The notes beneath the pieces were generated by a model. The model was not told the DNA's origin. It saw only the letters and a list, made by a program, of their open reading frames with translations, and searched no databases. DNA of 64,000 nucleotides, taken from contig NMRA01000273.1 of the NCBI GenBank assembly GCA_002633005.1, forward strand, positions 253,555 to 317,554, read 5' to 3'. The DNA comes from Phoronis australis (Eukaryota; Phoronida; Phoronidae). Both the position numbers and the translations under genes were made by a program. This document shows, in pieces, positions 35,801-47,800 of this stretch; the first letter of the stretch is position 1, and each line of letters opens with the position of its first letter.

Positions 35801-38800
35801 CAACGTCTTCTGATCAGGAACAAAAAAAGGACTTGAAAAAATAAAATAAGCCTCTAGGCGGTGCAAAAATAAATGAGATCTATAAGAAAATGGAAGACAA
35901 TCGTCATCTCCTTAACAGAAACATATTTGCCAAATTTCAAGAAAATCCATCGATGAACTCCAAAAATATGCAAATGTAAACAAACAAAACTGCGACTAGG
36001 GGGATACAGTGGTATTTGAATGGGTCTGAAACATGTCATAAAATGTCGTCAGCACCATAGGAACACGTCCGCCAAAGTTCACACAGATCCTACAAAAAGG
36101 TTAACGAGACACAGCCGTAAAAGGAAAAAACACAAGAGGGTGCCAAAGTAGTGTAACTCGTCCGAATATCAACATCAGCTGCGGCCTTCTCGTCAGAAAC
36201 GTATCTGCCAATTTTCACACAGATCTCCACTAGGATGCGCACAATACGCAAAATGTGTTCGAAAATGGAAAAGCATTGTTGTCACCTTAATACAAACCTA
36301 TTTGTCCAGTTTCATGAAAATCCATCAATGAACTCCGATGACACACAGAAAACATAAAAAAATAAAATTGCCACTAGGGGGTACACCAATTGTCAAATTT
36401 GGCTGAAACTAGTCATCATCTGTTGTCAACTACATAGGAACACATCTGCCATATTTCACAAACCTCCTGTAAAGGGTTAAGGAGATACAGCCGTGAGCGC
36501 AAAATGAAGCAGAGAAGTGGAATACACCCGAAAAGCAAGATCAAATGTGGTCTCCTCATCAGAAACATGCCTGCTAATTTATATAACGACCCTTCAAGCG
36601 GTTTGGCAAACAGAAAGGTGGACGCCAAGAATCGAACTTAAAAATTTTTAAAATGGCCACCAGGTGGCGCGGAATCACCAAAGAGATCCCAAAATTTGAT
36701 AGTATTGTCGCCTTCATATTAGAAACCTATTTGCCAAATCTCATGAAAATCCATCCAAGAATTAAGAAGATGCAAAGGTAACCGTAAAAAACTGAAATTG
36801 CCACTAGGTGCACAGCGGTAGTCGTATCGATCCGAAAGTTATAGTCATGCGTTGCCAGCATCATAGGAACACATCTGCCAAATCTGATTAAGATCCTGCA
36901 AGGGGTTTGAGAGATACAGCCGCGGACGCTGGACATTGGATGCCCAGACAGAGACAACAGCACTATGCACCCACATATAAATATGTGGGCACATAATAGT
37001 TTATTATGAGATTTCCATTGAGCAATTTTCTACAGCATATACTCGTTAGATTAACTTCAACAAAAACCACACCTTTCGATAGACTGCAGATCACTCCAAG
37101 AATAGGAGGCGGGGATCGGTCTCCAGGCCAAGGCAAGCACACGGAATCCATCACTTGTGTAGCTCATCAGTTCCTCATCAAAACTGGACGGAACTGAAAC
37201 AGAACCAGCGATGATTATCATGTAAATGTAACACACATAGACATATGTCATAAGCTTTTCATTTGTAATTTCTCAACTTTCACAGGAACACAAACACAAC
37301 ATACATTTTATACATTGCCATGCAGTTTATAGCGCAAATGATAAACAAACAAACAAAACAAAGTGAAATGGTAAGTAAGCATGTCAAGAACACTTGGCTT
37401 ACCTCAAATTCCAACTGCTGAATGCTGGATTAGTAATTGGTCCAATTATGTTGCACAAACAGCAGAATTAATGAGAAGCAGCATGATGATAACATTGTTC
37501 AAAAGTTTCAGGTTATAAAAGTCACATTTCTTGTCTAATTTTCAAATTGGCAAAAACCTAAACATGCATACTTTTCACGGACTATTCAAATATACTATTA
37601 AAAATAACACTTTCAAAAATATTATTGTCCCCAGTGTGTCTGATTATCTGAGAACCACAGCCTAAGGCGATGTAATAAACTACAACTCCACGATGTCTTT
37701 GATCATTGTGGCAGATTCTGAGGTACGCAAACCAGTCGCACAGCACAATCTCTGCTTGTAAGAATTGAGTATGAGCATTTGGCGAACAATAAACGGTGGG
37801 TGTTTGACCAAGCATACAGGCAAGAAAGGCTGCGGTACCTCGTTCTTCTATACCTGTATTTAGGAAATGGTTATTGAGTTTATATCAGAATTATGATGAG
37901 GCAATGTAATGAACTACAATTGCATGGTGTCTTTTATCATTGCAGCAAATTTTGGGGTCTGCAAACCACTCAAGTTGCCCAATCTCAACTGGTTAGGGTG
38001 TCAAGGTAGGATTATTTTCATGAGTCTGTTATTAAGTATCACGACACCGTTAAGGATTATATAGAAAACTCTGCCAATAGTTCAACGATATATGAGTGTA
38101 CATAAATCGGAAAAATCAATCTTTCTTATAGCCTGCTGGATTGGTAAAACATTCAAATCAAATCTCAAATTAATACGATTTAATTACAGAATCATTTTCT
38201 TCCTTACGTGTATCAGGAATGCATAGTGACTTGATTTTCTCAGGTGACCCTTTGACGTAGAGTTCAAATTGATTGTTGTACAACTTGCGCGTGATGACAC
38301 TCTGTCTCTGAAGAGATGAGCTAAACGTGAACTGGCGAAGGACAGCTATCTCCGTATTGTTCTGAAAAACAACACACGTTTTATAAATTTTGTAATGACC
38401 CAAACTGTGAAACTTTCATCCATAATTTGAATGGAAATCTTTGAAAAAATAAAAGAAAAGGAATTAACACTGATTTGATTAAAAAAATGCAAGAAGATGT
38501 CTAATAATTACAACTACTGCTGTCAGTGCACTCAGACTGTGGTCTATGATTATTATATCAGAAACATGAGGGTCCTACTTTAGCCCAAATATTTTCCACC
38601 CCAACAAAAATTCCAGGGCTTAACCCCAGTGTATTAAAATGGGGGACAAACAGCGGGAGTTATTACAGTCACTAATGATGAAAAACGTACCGGAACCAAA
38701 TCAGGAATTTTTGGCTTCACAATCGCAGGAACCAGCATGCCGAACTTGGGACTTTCACTGTCAGGTTCGAGGAGTTCCTTGAAAGAAAAAAGACTTCAAA

Positions 38801-41800
38801 TAAAGAATATTTAATAGTTGATGATGGTATTTGACATGGCTCAAAAACAATAAAGCCTCAGTAAACACTTACTGTTATTTTTGAAAAAATGTAAACGCAA
38901 AATCATCCGCAGTGTAATAGAGATCTCATTTTTATTCAGCAATATTCACAATATTGAAGCACTGTATGATTAATTTGCTTCTTTGATTGACATACAAAAC
39001 ACAAGTATTGATATTAAATGACAGCTTCTGTTTTATTTCTTGAATTCATTTCCATGTTCAGAGCATAAACATGACAACATCTTCTCCACTACATTCACCA
39101 TCAAACATCGATTCATTTGACAATTTACAAAATGAATCCAACAGCAAATCTGAACATTTTTCCCCGAAACGGTGAAAGACAGCCATGCCTACCCAGTCAA
39201 TAGCCTCAAACATCTTTACGTCCACAGGATAGCCAGATATCTTGCCATCAATGAGAGTCAGCGAGTGGCAAGTTGCCATGCAGTGCTTGAGAGGACCATC
39301 TGGGAGCTGCTTAGGATGGTTGTCCACATTGCAAAAACTGGAATGATGAATATGACAATTTAACAATTCACAATGAACACAACCAAAACCCAGAATGGTG
39401 AAAAGCAATTCAATAATCAGAACTTAAGGACAATGAATAAGCCAATCCAAAAACTTACAGATGACAACCAAAACCTGGAACGAAGAATAAAAAAAATTAT
39501 CAATTCACAGACCACACAGTCAAAGCCATTGTACCATGCAGTATTATGACTTTGGCCTTGATTTTTGCAAATATTTCAATCTGATCCAAAGATGTATTTT
39601 TTCTTTAATTTTGACATTTTGACCACGAAAACGGCATTTTATGGGTTGAAAGTAGGTAGCTACTTAACTACTTTGAAACAACAATATGTTAATTAGGAGT
39701 ACACCTAACCTTATTACAACAAATAATCTTAACAAAATAAACAAAAAAGTGTAGATGAAATAGATCTTTAGAAATGAACAGGTGTGTAATGAACAGAGCT
39801 GCTCATTAAACACAAGTCACACTCTCTTTTTGATGAACAGCACAGTTCACAAAATAATACATACGATTTTGTTCTGTCGTCTCTGGCTAGCATGCCCCAA
39901 AAGTCTAGACCATCATTGGTCAAAGTACCAGTCTGAAAAATGTTCATCAACATCTAGTAAAGTTTAAGTACCTGTGAATACTATGAAACGTGTTGATGAC
40001 ACATCACCATCTTATGTAACACCACTGCATATCGCATCAAAGAAAAAATATCTGGCAAAGGATTTACACAAGTCAAAACATGTAAAATCACCGTACCTCA
40101 AAACATCTACCCAAAATTGAGAAAACTGCCAAGCTATAGTTCAGCAAACTGTCAACCTTAGTGACAAAATAAATAATTTGATCACTAAAATTGTCAGCCA
40201 AATTATGAAATTTTTATTCTAATTATGAAAATAGTCAACCTTCGTGTGAAAGCACGGCTGTGAAGTTTCATACCAAAAATTGTCAATCTAGAGCTGTGAA
40301 AAACTGCCAACCATGTCGAGGCTTACTTTATCAAAACATATGACATTGAGTGTGCCACAAAGGTTGATGAACTTGGAGCTCAGACAATAAATCTTTTTCT
40401 TGAGCAGTCTCTGTTGAGCATATACGTTGCCAATGGTCATGGTAGCGGGTAAAGAGGGGGGGAACGTGTATGTTAGAACAGCCACCAGTCTGAGAATCAC
40501 GACGCTGGCCTCAACCTGTAACCAGTAAAAATTCAATGTTATGAGACTGGTGAGCCTTGTTAAAGAAACAGTGTTCCAGAAGTGGTAATAGACATAAAGA
40601 ACAGCATCAAAACTAAAATTGATAATGAGGTCAGTGTTTAGATTTTTAGATTGGCAGTGTGCACCATCTCTGCACTAAGGTCAACCGCTTTGTGTCCTCC
40701 GTGTATCCAGATCTGGTAAATATTAAATTTTGCAGAGGCAATGTAAATTAAAACAGTATGTGAACTTGTGTCTCACCAGCAACCATTGATGAAAACGTAA
40801 TTATTTAATCTAAGAACAGTAAATAAAAGTAACTCACGCCATGAATTGTGTAGAAGGTGCCAAGGTAGACCATTCCAAAAACACCCATGAAGAGAGCGAA
40901 GAGAAGAAAGTAAAAGGTGTCTCTGTAAAACCTCATGTCAAGTGGTTTGGGGTGCAGGATTGATCGCACCAGGTCTCCTTTGGCAGTCAGAAAGCCTAAC
41001 ACAATGAAAAGCTAATATTAATAGCCAAATTGGAAACTCGAATAGTTCACTAACCTTAAACTCTGTCACTATCTTCAAGGAAACCACCCAGCTTCAGCTG
41101 GTGTTACTGTTGTCTGGATATTAACTTGGGTAATCGGGCTCAAAATTGTCAATCATAAATATGGTTGTAAACACTGAACATGAAAATTAAACTTGGTTAC
41201 ACTACAAAATGTGGCTTTCAGAACCTAAAGCTAGGAAGTATTTCAAAGCCAGTGTTCTGCTTCATTAATTCTGCTGTACACGCAATAATGGGCCAATAAC
41301 CATGAGACATAAATCAGCAGCTGGAAATTGAGGAAAGAAATACTGATAATGATACTGACTCCAGAAACTGTTGGCCATTACAGACCTTAGTACAGGGAGC
41401 ATTAGAAAAATTGATTAGATCTACATCACGTACTTTTAAAAAACGGACTTACTATGGCCAAAACCGATTTAATCAGGCATTTTTGTTGGTTATTTTAAAT
41501 AGGGTGCAATGTAATAACAAATGACAAGAAACATAAAATATCCAAAAACGTATATCAGTTAAAACAGATTAATAATAATATGAATTATAGATCACAAGTG
41601 TTAATGATCAATAAATAAATTAATAAGTATCACATGACAAAAATACTTATGAACCATACAAAAGCCAAAACGTTCTAATTTTCAAAACAATGCCTCTGTA
41701 TTACTGCAACGAGAAACCTAGAACACTGTTAATGATTAATGAATTAGCTAATATGACATAACAAAACACCTGTGCGTACGACAACGGCCAGCACTCTCTC

Positions 41801-44800
41801 ATCTCCAAAACAACGCGTTTGTATCACAGTTGTTCCACAAAATATTGTGTGCCTTTTGTGCGTCTCGGGCGTGTAGAGTTCTGCTTTAGTGTTGGCCAAC
41901 GGAGTTTTGGTGACGGGTACACTTTCGCCTAATAACACACGAGAAAAGTAATTTGCACGACCAACATTATTCAGTCATGAGCCACATCACAAAACACATG
42001 CAAATTACATAATAAAGCATTCTGGTTGGCTAGTCTATATATAAACTTGTGAATAAGGCTTTTTGAATGGCTACTTTACATGCAAATAAGCCACACGAAT
42101 AAAGAAGACTCCAGAAAACTGGTCTCCTCTTGTTCCTTACTCAAATTAGAGGAAATTACTGAGACTGGAAAGAGATGACACTTCATTATCATGATTTGAG
42201 ATGAAGCTCAACAAGTTTGCTAATTATCACACTGGGTAATGTTCTGAGCATCTCGAGCTGGTACAACCTATAGTATTTTGCAAACCTAAAAAGAACTTTT
42301 CATCTGAGTTCAGACAAGTTTTACAACAGAAATTTGTCTAAATCAAAGCTTTTTTCCTTTACTGGAACACAAAATCATGGCAGTTTTAAAAACATTGTAA
42401 AAACAAGGCAACTTCTCACATAACTGTAAACTGGAAGCATATTCTTGGAATATATGACAAGTGGTTTGACATCTGCGAAAACCCTAAAAATATGTCCTTG
42501 GCTGACGGAACTAGTTCATTAAAAGTGAGAATACCATAAGCCTAAAGTTAGTAAATTAGACCTGGAATTTAGTCTTCTGAATAAAATTGTTTGAAAGATT
42601 CCTCTCCAAATAATTTCAGACAAGTCAAAAACTTTTGAATTATTTGTAATAATTCATAGAAAAATTTCTTTTTCTAAATAAATCCTACCTGTCAGCATGC
42701 TCTCATTAACAATACAGTTGCCGCTAAGTAGGACGACATCACAATGCATAGGACATCCTTTGGATGGGATAATGATCACATCACCGGGCACAAGGTCATC
42801 TGAAGATATGTTTAGAGTCTGACTGCCTCGCAGTACATTCACTGGATCAGCTTGCTGCATCGTTGAGCGCAGTTTGACTGCAGTCTGTCATAGAATGAAT
42901 GCGTTTGTTAAAGACCCAAAGAACCTACAAATAACTTCCATCTAGTGCTTGCAGCACATAACGTATCTATTTTCAGCCACATTGCTTCCAATACATGAAA
43001 TGATGAACCCGTCAACCCAACTTATTGAACCTAGTGCCATTTGGACTGAAATCCTGTGTAGAACACGTAGTCAGCGATTACTGTACAATATATCTAACAC
43101 CTTAATAATTACATAAAAAACAAACAACGCAAACAAAATGACTTCCAATATCAACAACTGTTTGATCTTTGACATTCATTCTAGTGTCTATAGTCAGAAA
43201 CTGAAGATTGTCATTCCTACAAATCGCATCAAACCATCCCATAATAGGCACGGTGCTTCACTAAGCTGCGGTTTCTATTAGCCATTCCTTATTTGATAAT
43301 GTCTCCATGTTGTACCCCACCACATTGTGTAATACGCTCAGCCCAAAGGATTACCGTTCTTGTATTGATCTTGAAAATGGTGGACATTTCCACTGAAATA
43401 TGTTGCGATTAAAATATATTAATATAGGGGGCCTCGCTTTTGAGGCCAGAAATTCAATTTTTTGCCTATGTCATTTTAATAAGAATACGTCATTTTAAAT
43501 AATAAGCTGTTATTTGTTTTTTGTGACAAATAAACTTGATGCAACGCAGTGCTTACCTTGCGGGCTTCGTAAGTAGCTACTAGAATGGAGACTACAGCCA
43601 TGAGTATTATACAGCCAGCGTAGAGCCAGTAGTCAATGAGGAACCAGATGATTGAACTGAATAGTAGGAACACATAAAAAGGGTTCAAGGCCTACAACAA
43701 ATGCAGGAAATTTTAAAAAAATACACACTAAAACACACAAAGAACAAGGCAACATATATCATGCCTACTAGTACTGGTTAAATAAGAAAGTTATTAGATG
43801 ACACAAAAAATTTACTTGCTGCAGTATTTTGAACTCTTTCTGTGATGTCACCACCTCTTGACATTTCTGGAAGTCATTCATCTTTAATAATATAATCAAG
43901 TAAATTATTTTTCAAAATTGCCTTAAACTTGCTCCAAACCCACCTTCTTTCAAACAACTATTGATTTTGACTACATACAGAAACAAAAATGGTCTTAACA
44001 TATTTCATCACCAATATTAGTGGTGGTTTCTAGACTTGAAAAGAACCCAACAAGTTTGCTTGTCGTGACTGGGTATATTATGTGCCAGGCAATAGCAATC
44101 TGTCAGTTCTTTCTGCGCCCAAAAACTTTTTCTAATTCAGATTACAAACAAGCTGAGACCAGTTTCGTAGCAATGGCTGGTCAGACCAAATCCAAAGTTA
44201 ATTTCTATGAAAGAACTTGTGTTTTCAAGAATTAGTTTCAAGCAAAGATATATTACAGATTCCCACTGATGCTGAGTACTCAGGTAGATCAAGACAAATC
44301 AGAAAATTAACACCAGAGCAACCAACCTCCTCCACAAGCAGACGTATAACTGGTTTGACACGGATTTCAATCAAGTTGTGTCCGTACTCCAATTTGCCAA
44401 GTTCATGGTCTTCAAGACTTAGGCCTTCATTGTTGTCATGGAAATAGGAACAAACATGGCCAGTTTCTAACCCTCTGGAAAAAATAGGTAAGATAGAATT
44501 ACAATTATAATACATCACTTTAAAGGGCTGTCATCAAATTAATAATCTTGTTTTGTTTTCAGTAAATTGGTATATAGTACGATAAAAAGATCACCAGGCA
44601 TGAATAATATTTTAGGCTATGTAGAATGTAAATTAATCTCAAGCTGCAATAAAAATAATGTGGATAAAGAACTGTTTGAATGTAAAACAACACAAAGCAG
44701 GACTGAGTGAATAATGCAAACAAAAGCAACAATTCTATTGATTTGAAAGCGCAGAAGTACTCACTTCAGTAATTTAAACTGGCATGTTTCAAAATTCCAG

Positions 44801-47800
44801 ACATATTTCAACTTTCTGTTTTCAAAATATCTGAATACGATTGCTTTTTCGTGACGTCTGTTCACGGTAGCCTTCTTTACAATCTCCACATAATACCTAT
44901 CATAGACGTCCTAAAACAACAACAATACTATATAATACAGGACACAAGTAATCAGACAAAATACCATTTCCCTGTCAAGATGGATAATTCCATCAACAGC
45001 AAAAATGACTGGTAATAGCTATCACGGGAGCAAAATTCTTATTACAGTATGACTTCGCCACCTTACTAAATTTCCTGTTGGTTCTCCTTCATTCTCAGTC
45101 ATGACAGAAGCCTACTGTGATGATGTATTCAGCTTCCACTCAGCTGCCATGACGAGAATTGCAGGTCAGTTTGACTGAAAACTTCTGGCGTGTACACAAG
45201 TGTGAATAGGCGACCAAATAATGTTTAAGAGTATTCCATAAATCAGATTTCAAAAGTACGCAAACAGTAAAACATCACCACAAAAATCAGAGTAGAGGGT
45301 AATACTCTCTCGTACAGACCTTGCGTTCATATGAATAAATATGATTCTAAGTAATATTGAATAAAATTATTTCGGCGTAGATGCAATACCACTTTCAGAA
45401 CAACAAATGCCGGAAAAATTATACCCTGACAATCTCACAGTGCTCACTGCTGGATCTAGGGTGCCCCAACCAAAATGTATGAAGGACAAATACTCGTGAT
45501 AGCTCTAAAAATGGTAATCTGTCACTTTTTTGTTTTTCCTTGGGCATGGCCAGAGAATGAGGACTGGCCTGGTCCCCTAGATTCTCCTAAATCTGCCCTA
45601 TAACTGAATGCCAGAACAAAACAGCTACATAGTGCTTCTCAAGTTCCAGAACAAGAACACTGCAAACGTGGGATAGGTTTTGTTAAATCTGCATCTTGGA
45701 ACATATGCACTTTGATTTTATGAGTGTTGTATGTAAAAGGGTGTACAAGTGAACAAACGCATGCTTGAAAATCCAGTGCTGAAATAAATGACATCATTCT
45801 TTAAAAGACTCGGTCTTTTATACTGTTCCAGGTGGAAACAGACGCACAATTGTAAAACCCAGTCATATCCATGTCTCTAGCAATTATAAGAAACAGACGC
45901 AATTTTAAAATTTATTGAGTTACATCTTCAACAAAATCAACCAAAGTCAGTCTAGTGTTTTTACGAAGCAAATAAACATAAGGGTAAAATTACCAGACCC
46001 CTGGTTACCTTGGAGAGACATTTTCCCACATCAATTTTTGTTCCCCTGGCTTGTAACAGGAAGTGATGTAAACGGCCCAGCATCTTCGTTCTGCATGCAC
46101 TTCCACTCAACAAACACAATGTCAGATTTGCTTTTGAACACAGTCTGTGACAGTTTGCTCAGTGTAAGTGAATGATAAACCAAAACGTGGACTTTTCATG
46201 GGAACTGTACATTTAGTTTTTATTATTGTGTGGAATGTAAAAATACGTCAGGGGAACAGTAATTTACCGGTATATGAAAAAAATGCCTCCACAAGATAAC
46301 CAGGGACTTGTAAAGAAACATCAAAAACGGATGCTTTTAACTACTCCCTCAAATAAATTGTGTGACAGATTTCAATGAGCAAGTCATTAGTTCAATGCCC
46401 AGTGAGAGTGGCAACAATAAGTCAGTGATTTTATAGTTCTTGTAGTTCTTGTCATGTTAGCTGGAGCCATAATCCAAAACTTATGTACATACCGTAATCA
46501 CAATTTAGGAAAGTGCCTACAGAGAGCACATTTGACAAACAGGAAATTAGACCAAGACAGCAATTTCAATCAATTCAAAATCAACATAAGAAACAAAAAA
46601 ACATGGTTACACACACTGAAGGGAATTTTAAAGATGAACATTTTTATTTCAATAATATTCATCAATATCATTACATCCTCACCAATGAAAACACAACATT
46701 GATAAACATAAAAGGCCCTAGATGTCACATTGGCTTATCAGTAAAAAATACGCATCACTAACTCACAATAGAAGCTGGGCCTGAAAGAATCTGGATAAAC
46801 CCCTGGTTGTGATGAAAGAACCTGGTTTAAAGGGGATCTTCACTATATGCAAATGAGCCGCGAAACATTACAAACCATGCTAATAACTGGCAAAATTTCA
46901 ATAACGTTTGTTTTTGCCGAGAAATTTCACAAAATGAAATTCCAGGGTATGGGCTAAATAGGAGAATAGCCACTTCCCAGAACACCACACCGTGGTGAAC
47001 ATCTTGATAAATTGTTCGATTTAAACAATGTCCTTTTGTGAAAACTTTATCTAATAGATAACGCGCAGCACACAGCACAACATTACTGACCTTCAGCAAC
47101 ACCTTCTCAGCTTGCTCCAGTGCACAAACTTCATGGGTGGCCCACAACCTCCAATGTTTCAGCCAATAGAAGACCAGATAAAGCAGACCTGCTGTGCACA
47201 CGCAAAGAACTAGCATTACCGCTGATTTTACCTTGGACTTTCTATATCCATTCAAAAGAACCTGTAAATAACCACAAGAAAGATATAATAACAACATCAA
47301 TGGGAATAGCACAGTTCTTGGGATGATCAATGATAATAAGAGGAAAAATTTCCCGGTGTATTGTTCGACAAATAGACGTCTGTGACAGAAATATTTTTGT
47401 GTTATAAAATTCAACTGGAAAAAACGAAATAATAACAAAAAAGAGACTAACACAGAGGAAATTGGAAATCAAACAAGAGGAGATTGAAACCAGAAAAGAG
47501 GACATCCTCTTAAAAGAGGAAAATTCCTACCCCTCATAACAGTGATGATAATCGTACAAAATTTTCACATTCTAAAAATGTGCAAGATCTTATGTCCAGC
47601 GTTTACCCTCAGATAAAAAAGTTTTACATACAACAAACTATGATAAAGTATCACCAATGAAGGGCACAATATGGCCGACATGGGAATCTTTTCTTATTTT
47701 TCTATGAAAGAAGTGTAGCACCAAATTAAAAATATCTCCCCATGTTCAGGCTATACTGTAGCTACCAACAGACTATGTTTTAAAAAATTATGGGCATTCG

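Noticed and set aside
46454-46761. Overlapping plus-strand frames of 82 codons each in ATP13A-like intron 3
   Set aside because: AT-rich low-complexity translation (N, K, I) with no homology and no splice-site support.
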